Shown piece by piece: positions 9,184-17,280 of a stretch of DNA of 64,000 bases. Source of the stretch: GCA-2687515 sp002687515 (lineage in GTDB: Bacteria; Pseudomonadota; Alphaproteobacteria; Rhodospirillales; UBA2165). The position numbers were made by a program, and so were the translations under genes. Every line of letters starts with the position of its first letter. Position 1 is the stretch's first letter. The stretch covers positions 1 through 64,000 of the forward strand of contig JASLNU010000043.1 of assembly GCA_030745835.1 (NCBI GenBank). The letters are read 5' to 3'. The notes under the pieces were generated by a model. That model saw only the letters and a list, made by a program, of their open reading frames with translations. It was not told where the DNA came from and did no database searches.

Positions 9184-9966
9184 TTAAGTCACCGGGCTTG
9201 AGCCGCCGTCGATATTGATGGCGGTGCCGGTGACATAGCCGCCGGCGTCCGAGGCTAAAAGGCAGGCGACGTTGGCATATTCTTCCGCCGTGCCCATGCG
9301 CCCCAGGGGAATGCGCCCGCCCATGAAGTCCTGGAATTCCTCCAGCGTTTTATCCGGCGCGTTCCGATCACGCATGCTTGCCAATTGATCGGTGACGATC
9401 AGCCCGGTGCAGAGCGCGTTCACCAGGATACCGTCGGCCGCGTATTCCAGGGACAGCGATTTGGTCAGGCTCAGCCCGGCGGCGCGCGACACGGTGGTCG
9501 GGGTCGAGCCGGCGCGCGGCGACTTGGCGCCGGTATTGAGGATGTTGATGATCCGGCCCCAGCCGCGTTCCTTCATGCCCGGCACCGCCAGGCGGATCAT
9601 GCGGATGGCGGCGAACAATTTCAGATCCAGATCGGCCTGCCATTCGGCGTCGGTGATTTGCTCGAACGGTCTGGCCGCCGAGGCGCCGGCATTGTTGACC
9701 AGAATGTCGATTTGGCCGAGCGCGTCCGAAGCCTGTTCGAAGGCGCTGGTCACGCCCTCCAGGGTCGAAACGTCGGCGGCCGAGGTGACCACCTTGCCCG
9801 ATGAGACCTCTTCGATCTCGGCGCGCGTCTCGGCCAGGACCTCGGCGCGGCGCGCCACGATGGCAACATTGGCGCCCGATTCCGCGAAGCGCAGGGCCAT
9901 CGCCCGGCCCAGCCCGCGGCTGCCGCCGGTGATCAGCGCGTTGCGCCCGTCCAAGCGTATGTCCAT
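9184..9966 (-). CDS. SDR family protein lacking the YxxxK dyad
   Basis: A 260-residue short-chain dehydrogenase fold with the cofactor motif TGGSRGLG (residues 13-20), NNAG (91-94) and a normal C-terminal GTAINIDGG. The catalytic tyrosine and lysine positions appear as T157 and R161 (STPTTVSRAAG), and the usual serine region reads NILNTGA. Reductase chemistry by the standard mechanism therefore looks doubtful unless my alignment is off by a few residues. It lies inside the leftward operon between the crotonase and the FAD oxidoreductase. Confidence 0.8.
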   Translation of the reverse strand: MDIRLDGRNALITGGSRGLGRAMALRFAESGANVAIVARRAEVLAETRAEIEEVSSGKVVTSAADVSTLEGVTSAFEQASDALGQIDILVNNAGASAARPFEQITDAEWQADLDLKLFAAIRMIRLAVPGMKERGWGRIINILNTGAKSPRAGSTPTTVSRAAGLSLTKSLSLEYAADGILVNALCTGLIVTDQLASMRDRNAPDKTLEEFQDFMGGRIPLGRMGTAEEYANVACLLASDAGGYVTGTAINIDGGSSPVT

Positions 9967-10014
9967 TGGGTTCCTCCGCTGAAGTTGGTTGTTTCGGGAA
10001 CTTTAGCATCCCGG

Positions 10015-10809
10015 CTAGCGCCCTTTCCATTCCGGCGGGCGCTTTTCCATGAAGGCGCGGCGGCCTTCGATATAATCCTCGCTATTGAAGCAGGCATCGA
10101 CCAGTTCCTGGCAGCGGGCCTCGTCGCGCTGGCCGGCATCGAGGCGCGCACTGCGCACATTGACCTTCATCGAACGCACCGTCAGCGGTGCGTTGCCGGC
10201 GATCATGCGCGCCGTTTCCATCACCGTTTCTTCCAGTTCGTCCGGCTCCACCACGTTGTTGACCAGCCCCATGCGCAGCGCCTCGGCGGCATCGAAGCGG
10301 CGCCCGGTCATCAGAATTTCGCCGGCATAGGCGGGGCCGACGAAATCGGTCAGCGCCTTGACCGAGCCGGCATCGTAGCCGAGGCCGAGCTTGACCGCCG
10401 GGATGCCGAACTGGGAATCGGTGGAGGCATAGCGCATATCCGCCTTCAAGGCGGTGGCCAGGCCGCCGCCGATGCAAAAGCCCTGGATCATCGCGATCAG
10501 CGGCTTTTCCAGGTTCTCGAAGGCGACGTTGACCCGGCGGCCAAGTTCGTTGAATTCGGCGATTTGTTCGGGCGATGAGCGCCGTTCCTCGAACTCGGAA
10601 ATATCGGCGCCGGACACGAAGGCCTTGCCGCCGGCGCCGGCCATGACCACCGCGCCGATGCCGTCATCGGCCGCGTAGGCGTCCAGGATTTCGACCATCG
10701 CCAGCCGCATTTCGTGGGCCAGCGCGTTGCGCCGTTCGGGGTTGTTGAAGATCATCCAGCCGACGCCGTCCTCGGCGCGGGCGATCATCTTTTCGGTGTT
10801 CAGTTGCAT
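10015..10809 (-). CDS. Crotonase-superfamily protein lacking both hydratase glutamates
   Basis: A 264-residue enoyl-CoA hydratase/isomerase-fold protein with the oxyanion motif VSGADI (about residues 65-70) and IGGGLATAL. The two positions that carry catalytic glutamates in true hydratases are A118 and A138 here, whereas the paralogue at 2173-2958 has E118 and E138. It therefore probably performs another crotonase reaction such as isomerisation, decarboxylation or thioester hydrolysis. The C-terminus ends in WKGR. It is 13 bp behind the acyl-CoA dehydrogenase in a leftward operon. Confidence 0.85.
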   Translation of the reverse strand: MQLNTEKMIARAEDGVGWMIFNNPERRNALAHEMRLAMVEILDAYAADDGIGAVVMAGAGGKAFVSGADISEFEERRSSPEQIAEFNELGRRVNVAFENLEKPLIAMIQGFCIGGGLATALKADMRYASTDSQFGIPAVKLGLGYDAGSVKALTDFVGPAYAGEILMTGRRFDAAEALRMGLVNNVVEPDELEETVMETARMIAGNAPLTVRSMKVNVRSARLDAGQRDEARCQELVDACFNSEDYIEGRRAFMEKRPPEWKGR

Positions 10810-10822
10810 CGAAGCGCCCTCC

Positions 10823-12013
10823 TCAATCCCTTAGGCGGCCCAACAGGTTATCGGAAATGATGCGTTGCTGGATTTCCGAGGTGCCTTCGAAAATCTTGGT
10901 CAGGCGCGCATCGCGCCAGTGGCGCTCGACCTGATGATGCTTGGTGTAGCCGGCGCCGCCGTGGATTTGAATGGCTTCGCTGGTCACCCGCTCGGCCATT
11001 TCGGCGGCGAAATATTTGACCATCGCGGCTTCGCTATCACAGCGCCGGCCGCTGTCAATCTCGGTGCAGACATGGTGCAACAGGGCTTCCGCCGCCTCGA
11101 CCTCGGTGGCCATGGTGGCGATCTTGAAGCGGATCGCCTGGAAATGGCTGATCGGCCTGCCGAACTGTTCGCGCACTTGCGCGTAGGCAATCGAATCCTC
11201 GAGCGCGCCGCGGGCCAGGCCGATGGCGCGGGCCGCCGTGTGCGCCCGCCCCACTTCCAGGCTTTCCGCCATCAGGTAAAAGGCGCGCCCCTCTTCGCCC
11301 AAGATGGCATCGCCGGGCACCCGCACATTGTCGAAGGCCAGCTCCCAGGTCTTCCAGCCGAAATAGCCGATCTTGGGAATCGGCGTGCCCTTAAGGCCGT
11401 CCAGAAAGCCGCCGCGCGGCTTATCGACCATCAGCGCCGTCAGGCCCCGGTGCGGATGGGCGGCATCGATCTCGGGCTCGGTGCGGGCGATGACGATGAT
11501 GCAGTCGGCGCCGTCGGCGAAGGTGCACCAGTATTTGTTGCCGGTGATCAGCCAATCATCGCCGTCGCGGCGCGCCCGGGTCCGGATGTTGGAAATGTCC
11601 GATCCAGTCTGCGGCTCGGACATGGCCAGCGCGCTCAAATATTCGCCCTTGGCCGCCCGGCCGAGCAAGTCCCGGCGCTTCGCTTCGGTGAGGGTTTCGG
11701 TGCCCATCAGCCAGTTGCCGTGGCGGATCAGGGTGGCGGCGCTCATCCAGGCGCGCGACAGTTCCTGCGTCACCAGGCAATATTCGAAGGCGCCGAGGCC
11801 GAGGCCGCCATATTGTTCCGGAATGATGATGCCGAAAAAGCCGAGATCGGCCATTTTTTGCATCAGTTCGGCGGGGATATCGCCCTCGACCGGGTCCAGT
11901 TCGTTGGCCACCGGCAAGATTTCGTTGATCGCGAATTCGCGCGCCGTTTCCTTGATCATGCGCCGCTCTTCGGTCATAAGGCCGGGGGGTGCGTTCATTG
12001 GTTTCGCGTTCAT
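10823..12013 (-). CDS. Acyl-CoA dehydrogenase
   Basis: A 396-residue FAD-dependent acyl-CoA dehydrogenase with the usual three-part fold. Visible motifs are AMSEPQTGSD (FAD and substrate binding), YTKHHQVERHWRDAR, and the C-terminal FEGTSEIQ with the catalytic-base glutamate. It heads a probable five-gene leftward operon (this gene, crotonase-like, SDR-like, FAD oxidoreductase, CDF). Several starts are possible (12013, 11998, 11977); 12013 keeps a full N-terminal helical domain, and the longer frame to 12082 runs into a repeat. The substrate is unknown. Confidence 0.88.
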   Translation of the reverse strand: MNAKPMNAPPGLMTEERRMIKETAREFAINEILPVANELDPVEGDIPAELMQKMADLGFFGIIIPEQYGGLGLGAFEYCLVTQELSRAWMSAATLIRHGNWLMGTETLTEAKRRDLLGRAAKGEYLSALAMSEPQTGSDISNIRTRARRDGDDWLITGNKYWCTFADGADCIIVIARTEPEIDAAHPHRGLTALMVDKPRGGFLDGLKGTPIPKIGYFGWKTWELAFDNVRVPGDAILGEEGRAFYLMAESLEVGRAHTAARAIGLARGALEDSIAYAQVREQFGRPISHFQAIRFKIATMATEVEAAEALLHHVCTEIDSGRRCDSEAAMVKYFAAEMAERVTSEAIQIHGGAGYTKHHQVERHWRDARLTKIFEGTSEIQQRIISDNLLGRLRD

Positions 12014-12050
12014 TTGACAAGTGGCGGAATGGCATGTGACATAGGTTCGA

Positions 12051-12089
12051 GCAAGTACAGCATGAGGCGCACATGATGGCAACGGCGGC
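12051..12089. repeat. Direct repeat, left copy, flanking an AT-rich island
   Basis: This 39-bp segment matches 14356-14394 at about 33 of 39 positions, in the same orientation. Exact blocks are GCAAGTACAGCATG at the start and GATGGCAACGGCGGC at the end. It sits just upstream of the acyl-CoA dehydrogenase start. The two copies bracket the only markedly AT-rich gene group in this part of the window. Confidence 0.65.
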
Positions 12090-12160
12090 GGCGGTGGAAT
12101 AATTTGAATGACAATGTAATTTGGATATAGTGACTGTGAAATATCGGGTCACTTGGGAAT

Positions 12161-12868
12161 ATGAGATCGAGCATGTTGCCCAAGAAGTTGATTGTCAGTA
12201 TCGTCAAACTAGGTCTGCGATTTATTTGCTTTGGCATAATTCTCCAAATTCTCTTCGGAGACCGAGTAGTCGATTTCGTCGGTAAGATTATTGCGATTTT
12301 GAAATTTTTGGGTGATCACGGCCCGATTGGCCTGTTCGCTGTGATTGGCATAGGATGGTTGGTCTTTTGGATGTCGATTGAACCAACTGACCGTTTAACG
12401 AATGGCACAGAAATTGCTATGAACACGGCGCCTAACAATTGGTTTTCGAGAAATAAGGACACAATCGGGGCCATCTCCAGCATAGTGTCAATGGTGGCTT
12501 TTGTTTTTGCGGCATGGCAATTTTGGCTCACGCGCGGGATAATCGAAGCTGGGGCAACAGCGAATGCGCTTCAGCAAGCACGTTCATTTATCAGCCAAGT
12601 CGAAAGAACCCCGGACACCGCAGCGACGGTTTACGGGTTACCCAAAATCAAGCTTTTGGAGCACCTTTTTGTAACCAAGGTTGTCAGTTTATACTCTGAG
12701 CAATTTGTATCCAACCAAGCAGGCATTCTTGGTGATGAGCATTGGAATATTTTCAAGAGTGAATTATGCAACTTCTATAAAAAACCACGTGCCAAGACTG
12801 TGATAGACGCCCAACTCGTGAGTAACAACTATCCGAAGGAATTTGCTGATGTTCTACGGAATTGTTAG
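12161..12868 (+). CDS. Hypothetical membrane protein
   Basis: A 235-residue protein of unknown family. Hydrophobic segments lie at about residues 10-32, 55-71 and 105-125 and suggest three membrane helices; the last 110 residues are mixed polar and probably cytoplasmic. Codon use is AT-rich compared with neighbouring catabolic genes, pointing to acquisition. The next gene starts inside its last 20 bases, so the two are probably translated together. Starts at 12161 and 12173 are both possible, neither with a good ribosome site. Confidence 0.6.
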   Translation: MRSSMLPKKLIVSIVKLGLRFICFGIILQILFGDRVVDFVGKIIAILKFLGDHGPIGLFAVIGIGWLVFWMSIEPTDRLTNGTEIAMNTAPNNWFSRNKDTIGAISSIVSMVAFVFAAWQFWLTRGIIEAGATANALQQARSFISQVERTPDTAATVYGLPKIKLLEHLFVTKVVSLYSEQFVSNQAGILGDEHWNIFKSELCNFYKKPRAKTVIDAQLVSNNYPKEFADVLRNC

Positions 12869-13475
12869 GAAGTTTTTTACGACACCTTTCGCCTCTATTC
12901 TGCTGGTAATCGGAATGCTGCTGTTTTCAATAACGAATGCCTCAGCATGGCTTCTCGAGCCCCCCCCTGCCGTGATTGGCGTCGCGAAGGATGACATTAA
13001 GGAATTTGAAACGGCTTCAAAATTTTTTCTCTTGGGAACAGTCAAGCTCTTTGAAGCTCTGCATATCGCCGAAGCTGAAAGTGTGCCGATTTCGCCGAAA
13101 GCCTTGGGGGAATCGGTAGGCTTGATTACGGAGAGTGCAAATAGATTCCAAAAACTGCAAGATTCAAGCCTCCGGAACGCGAAACTAAACTGGGATTCGG
13201 TCAAGAAACAATTGCCTGCCCTAGGGCGTCAAAAAGAACGCGCCCTAAGACTTTTTAAGGGAGAATTTGCGACTGCTGGAGACCTTTCGAGACTGCTCGC
13301 CCTGTCAGCAGGCCGTGCGGCGAAGGCAATTCAAAGTCTCGCGGACAGCGAGCTTGGGCCAAAAAAACCTGCTAATCGTAAAGGCCGTGAGGCCTTGCAT
13401 CGGGCCATTGGTCTAGTCAACTTATACCTCGGGGTTGCTAATGCTGGAGCATTGGCGCTCGCATTGGATACCTAG
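12849..13475 (+). CDS. Hypothetical exported protein
   Basis: A 208-residue protein of unknown family. The N-terminus carries a basic stretch and a hydrophobic core (about residues 8-28) ending in NASA, typical of a Sec signal peptide, so it is probably periplasmic. The rest is predicted mostly helical, rich in Lys, Glu, Ala and Leu. ATG 12849 is preferred over a TTG at 12843. It overlaps the upstream membrane-protein gene by 20 bp, suggesting a functional pair. Confidence 0.55.
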   Translation: MFYGIVRKFFTTPFASILLVIGMLLFSITNASAWLLEPPPAVIGVAKDDIKEFETASKFFLLGTVKLFEALHIAEAESVPISPKALGESVGLITESANRFQKLQDSSLRNAKLNWDSVKKQLPALGRQKERALRLFKGEFATAGDLSRLLALSAGRAAKAIQSLADSELGPKKPANRKGREALHRAIGLVNLYLGVANAGALALALDT

Positions 13476-13612
13476 CGAGGCGATAAATTCACGTGAACCG
13501 GCGAATTATTACCAGCTTCGATCTATTCGATATTCGCCATACACCCGATCGTGATTTTCCTCTCTCGCCGCACTAAATTTTTGAATTGGGGGCCCGACTT
13601 CACAATCTGGAG

Positions 13613-14167
13613 TTAGCGCCATAGCGTAGCCCAAGGTCGCAGCATCTCCCAATGGGTGATTGGCGTCAGGATGCGAATGGCGAGCTCGCGCTCAACGTGC
13701 GCCGCGTTGCGCGGCAGGCGGCGTTCCACCGTCAGAAACGCTTCGCAACGAAGGACGATTGCATGCCGCAGGAGCAGCCGGTCTTTCTCGCTTAAGTACC
13801 CGAACTTGGGCTCGTCGAGGCGTTCGGCGAGGGCCTTGCTCTCGGTCGTTGCGCCTTCGCCTTCCAAGCAGACCTCGGAGTGATCGGCGATATCCCAGAG
13901 CCATCGCATGTGACCGGGATCGCGCTTGTCGTTGGCCTCCCGCAAACTTCCGTGCGATACGATCCACTCGAACAGCGCACGTTCGTTGACCAGGAAGATG
14001 TTGCGGAGGGCCTCGACGTTATCGATGCCGTCTGTCACGCGGTGGATGCAGTCGGTATCGGGGATCGGTTCGGCCTCATATATGTAGTAGTCGTAATCCC
14101 GGAGCGTCTGCGCGGTGCAGGAATCTAAAAATATGCGGCGAGGCAATAATTCTAAGGCGCGATTCAT
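13613..14167 (-). CDS. PIN-like domain protein (putative)
   Basis: A 184-residue protein with a pattern reminiscent of PIN-type RNases: FLDSC with an aspartate near residue 15 at the end of the first strand, a central helical region, and near the C-terminus SEKDRLLLRHAIVL followed by FLTVERRL with further acidic residues. If correct, it would be a metal-dependent RNase such as a toxin, but no antitoxin gene is beside it. The assignment is by eye and tentative. ATG 14167 is preferred over an upstream TTG. It is the last gene of the AT-richer island. Confidence 0.5.
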   Translation of the reverse strand: MNRALELLPRRIFLDSCTAQTLRDYDYYIYEAEPIPDTDCIHRVTDGIDNVEALRNIFLVNERALFEWIVSHGSLREANDKRDPGHMRWLWDIADHSEVCLEGEGATTESKALAERLDEPKFGYLSEKDRLLLRHAIVLRCEAFLTVERRLPRNAAHVERELAIRILTPITHWEMLRPWATLWR

Positions 14168-14271
14168 CGGTTGCGGGGTATATTCCAAGGCTCTGTTCAG
14201 GGTCGGGAAAAGCCTAGCATATAAAATTGCGTTCTAGTCATCGGCGGATTAAATCAATTCCGCAAAAATGT

Positions 14272-14336
14272 GGTCAGCTCTTGAATTATAGATGGCGCTT
14301 CTGCAAGCAACAACATTCACAATTCAAGACCTGACC
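14272..14336. repeat. Imperfect inverted repeat, REP-like
   Basis: GGTCAGCTCTTGAATT (14272-14287) and AATTCAAGACCTGACC (14321-14336) are complementary at 15 of 16 positions around a 33-bp loop. Palindromes with a CAAGACCTGACC arm recall, from memory, sequences associated with REP elements and their transposases. No transposase is present here. It sits beside the right direct repeat of the island. Confidence 0.5.
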
Positions 14337-14355
14337 CCCATAACTGATAAAGAGG

Positions 14356-14394
14356 GCAAGTACAGCATGGGGCGGCGGCGATGGCAACGGCGGC
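14356..14394. repeat. Direct repeat, right copy, flanking an AT-rich island
   Basis: This is the partner of 12051-12089, same orientation, about 33 of 39 positions identical. It ends 4 bp downstream (in the gene's direction) of the stop codon of the MFS gene at 14399, so insertion or duplication here would not damage that gene. Confidence 0.65.
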
Positions 14395-14398
14395 ACGA

Positions 14399-15808
14399 TC
14401 ACCAAGCGCGCCGCAGTCTATTCCTCCAGAGGATCAAGCCGACGGCAACGATAATGGCGGCGATCAAGGCGTTGGCATTATAGACCGCGGTCATGGCGGC
14501 TTCGATGACCGCCCGCGGCGCCTCGTCGGCCAGCCCCGCGGCCGAGCCCAGCAGCCCGGCGATGGCGGCGCCGTAGGCGATGCCCAGCGCCCGCATGGTG
14601 GCCGCCGAGGATGCCGCCACCGGCTGTTCATCGGGCGGCGCGGCGGCGATCGACCAGGCGATCAGGTGGTTGTAGGACATGCCGGTGCCGATCCCGATCA
14701 GGATGAAAGAAACCGCTATCACCCAGACCGGCCCGCTGATCACGAACAGCGCCACGCCGATGGTGCCGATCAGCATCAGCACCAGCCCGCCGCCGATCGA
14801 AACGGCGACGGCGCGGCCGCGCAAGCCGCCGACCAGCACCGCGCCGACCGACCAGAAGAACGAGGTCAGGGCGAATATCCAGGCCGCGATGAGCGGCGAT
14901 TGGGCGTGCAGCACCTGCAGGAACAGGGTGCCGAAGGCGCCGATTACCGTATGCACCGCCGATGTGATCAAGATGATCCAGTAGGCCGAGCCGAGCACGG
15001 TAAACACCGACATCGCCTTGGAGGGGAGCATTTTGTTCTCGGCGCCGTCGTCGCGCAAAAAGAAAACCACCGTCATCGCCAGCGACAGGCCAACCAGGGC
15101 CAGGCGCATGGTCATCGTATCCATCTGTGAGGTTAGGCTGAGACAGAGGATGGCGGCGGCGATCAAGGTCAGACGCCAGACCGGGATACCGTGGACGGCG
15201 CCGCTGATTTTCGCGCGCGGGATGATCAGCCAGACCAGCCCGGTGAAAACAACCGCCACCGGCGCCACCGCCCAGAAGGCGCCGCGCCAGGAGCCCAATT
15301 CGGCAAAGACGCCGCCGAATGTGGGTCCGACGATGGTGGCGACGCCCCAGGTCAGTGAAATGAAGGCAAGCGCCCGGGCGCGGAGATGGTCGGGGATCAC
15401 CTCGCCGATCATGCCGTAGGATTGCGACACGACCGAGCCGCCCCCCAATCCCTGGATCAGCCGCCAGAACACCAGGGTGATAATGCTGCCCGACATGGCC
15501 GAACCGACGATCCCGATAACAAACACCAGACCGGCCAGGGCCAGGCCGTTGCGCCGGCCGAGGGAACGGCGGATCGGCTCGGCGCTGGAGGTGCCGATGA
15601 TCGAGCCGACCGAAAAGGCGATGAAGGTCCAGGTGTAAAAGCGCATGCCGCCGACATCGGCGATCACCGTCGGCATGATCGAGGCGATCAGATAGATATC
15701 GATGCCGTATAAGAGGACGCCGAGATTGAGGGTGATGGTGTAACGGGCGAGGCCGCCGCGAAACAAATCCGCCCAGCTAGTCGCTTCGCTTGGCATATCG
15801 GCGGCCAT
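14399..15808 (-). CDS. MFS transporter (tandem paralogue 1)
   Basis: A 469-residue major facilitator protein with at least 12 membrane helices, starting about residue 25. The loop between helices 2 and 3 carries a weakened family motif (EPIRRSLGRRNG), and helix 4 is followed by FWRLIQGLGGGSVV, typical of drug-efflux-type MFS carriers. It is a tandem paralogue of the next gene upstream; the cores SWADLF/SWADIL and RLIQGLGGG/RFVQGIGGG align throughout. ATG 15808 is one base beyond that gene's stop, implying translational coupling. The substrate may be the product or substrate of the sulfotransferase-like and thiolase-like operon partners (inference). Confidence 0.85.
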   Translation of the reverse strand: MAADMPSEATSWADLFRGGLARYTITLNLGVLLYGIDIYLIASIMPTVIADVGGMRFYTWTFIAFSVGSIIGTSSAEPIRRSLGRRNGLALAGLVFVIGIVGSAMSGSIITLVFWRLIQGLGGGSVVSQSYGMIGEVIPDHLRARALAFISLTWGVATIVGPTFGGVFAELGSWRGAFWAVAPVAVVFTGLVWLIIPRAKISGAVHGIPVWRLTLIAAAILCLSLTSQMDTMTMRLALVGLSLAMTVVFFLRDDGAENKMLPSKAMSVFTVLGSAYWIILITSAVHTVIGAFGTLFLQVLHAQSPLIAAWIFALTSFFWSVGAVLVGGLRGRAVAVSIGGGLVLMLIGTIGVALFVISGPVWVIAVSFILIGIGTGMSYNHLIAWSIAAAPPDEQPVAASSAATMRALGIAYGAAIAGLLGSAAGLADEAPRAVIEAAMTAVYNANALIAAIIVAVGLILWRNRLRRAW

Positions 15809-15809
15809 G

Positions 15810-17276
15810 CTAGCCGGCCGCCTCAGGCGATTGATCGGCCGGCCCGGCAACCGCGCTCCGCCGGGCGCTGATCATCAGCGGGACCGCAACCATCAGGGCG
15901 AGCACGGCGAATATGATGTTGATGCTATAGACCCAGTTCATGGCGTGGGCCAGGACGCCCGGTTCCGGAACCGTTTTCAGCCCCGCCATGGCGGCGATCA
16001 ATCCGGCCATCGCCGCGCCAAAGGACAGGCTCACCGTGCGGATCGTTTGTACCGCCGCGCCGGCAATGTGGCGTTCGTGTTCGCCGGCGCCGGCGATGGC
16101 GCGCTGGATCACCGGGTTGTTGTAGAAGCCGGTGCCAAACCCGATCAGGAAGAAACTGATTGATAGGTACAATACCGGTCCCGAGGTCACGAACAGGGCC
16201 ACTCCGACGGTGCCAATCACCAGCAGGACCAGGCCGAAAATGATGGCCGCCAGTTCCCGGGTGCCGCGCCAGGATGCAACCACCAATGCACTGCCGGTCC
16301 AGGCGAAGGACATGATCGCCGACAGGTAGGCGGCGGCCAGCGGCGTCGACCCATGCAACACCTGTAAATACAGGGTCGTATAAACACCGAGGAATACGAT
16401 CACGAGGGTCGCCAGGAACAGGATCCAATAGGCCATGCCCATCTGGCCCGCGATGTTCATGGCTCGGCGCGGAAACATGTTTTTTTCGGCGCGGCTGTCG
16501 AGGCGGAAGGCGAAGATGGCGGTCAACGCCGACAGGGCGATCAAAATGCCGCGAAGCCAGTTGGCGTCAACTTCCGTGGTCAGGCTCAAGACCAGCACCG
16601 ATACCGCGAGCAGGACCAGCCGCTGGTACGGGATCGCGGACAGCTTGCCGTGGCCCTCGGTCGGGCGGATGACCGCCCATGCCGCAATGGTAATTGCCAG
16701 ACTCAGGACGCCGAGGCTCCAAAAGGCGCCGGGCCAGTATCCGATCTCGGCGAAAAAGCCGCCGAAGCCGGGACCGAACAGGGTGGCCACGCCCCAGGCC
16801 GTCGATATCAGGCTGAGGACACGGCCGCGCAGTTGTTCCGGATACATCGATCCCACCAGCCCGTAGCTTTGCGCGGCGATGGCGCCGCCGCCGATGCCCT
16901 GGACGAAGCGCCAGAACACCAGCAGCAGCATATTGTCGGCGATGGCGGCGCCGGCCAGCCCGATCACCATGATCAACCCGGCCCCGGCGTAGGAAGTTCT
17001 GTCGCCGAGCGCCTCGCGCACCGGCCCGGCGCTGGCGGCGCCGATCACCGAGCCGACGGAAAACAGCGAAAACGACCAGGAATAATACTGCATGCCGCCG
17101 ATATCGGCGACGATCGACGGCATGATCGCGCTCACCACGAACAGGTTGAGGCCAAAGAGGATGGTGCCCAGGGTCAGCACCAGGGTATAGGCCGCCAGCC
17201 GCCCGCTCAGGATATCGGCCCAGCTGCCGGCCGGACTGCCAGAGGGACTATCAGGATCGGGGTTGGGGCCTGCCAT
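15810..17276 (-). CDS. MFS transporter (tandem paralogue 2)
   Basis: A 488-residue major facilitator carrier, paralogous to the gene at 14399-15808 over its length. It has a hydrophilic N-terminus of about 20 residues and then at least 12 helices, with FWRFVQGIGGGAI after helix 4. ATG 17276 lies 4 bp beyond the stop of the sulfotransferase-like gene. Two adjacent carriers could be separate transporters with related substrates or could act as a heteromer; the sequence does not decide. Confidence 0.85.
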   Translation of the reverse strand: MAGPNPDPDSPSGSPAGSWADILSGRLAAYTLVLTLGTILFGLNLFVVSAIMPSIVADIGGMQYYSWSFSLFSVGSVIGAASAGPVREALGDRTSYAGAGLIMVIGLAGAAIADNMLLLVFWRFVQGIGGGAIAAQSYGLVGSMYPEQLRGRVLSLISTAWGVATLFGPGFGGFFAEIGYWPGAFWSLGVLSLAITIAAWAVIRPTEGHGKLSAIPYQRLVLLAVSVLVLSLTTEVDANWLRGILIALSALTAIFAFRLDSRAEKNMFPRRAMNIAGQMGMAYWILFLATLVIVFLGVYTTLYLQVLHGSTPLAAAYLSAIMSFAWTGSALVVASWRGTRELAAIIFGLVLLVIGTVGVALFVTSGPVLYLSISFFLIGFGTGFYNNPVIQRAIAGAGEHERHIAGAAVQTIRTVSLSFGAAMAGLIAAMAGLKTVPEPGVLAHAMNWVYSINIIFAVLALMVAVPLMISARRSAVAGPADQSPEAAG

Positions 17277-17280
17277 CAAA

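Larger units (their letters stand above)
12090..14355. mobile_element. Putative genomic island between direct repeats
   Basis: About 2.27 kb of visibly lower GC holds three genes without recognisable relatives in the window: a membrane protein, an exported helical protein and a PIN-like protein. Catabolic genes of normal composition lie on both sides, and a 39-bp imperfect direct repeat brackets it. No transposase or integrase is present, so this is an inferred insertion, possibly a mobilised cassette or the scar of a larger element. An imperfect inverted repeat at its right end (14272-14336) resembles REP-type ends. Confidence 0.45.
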
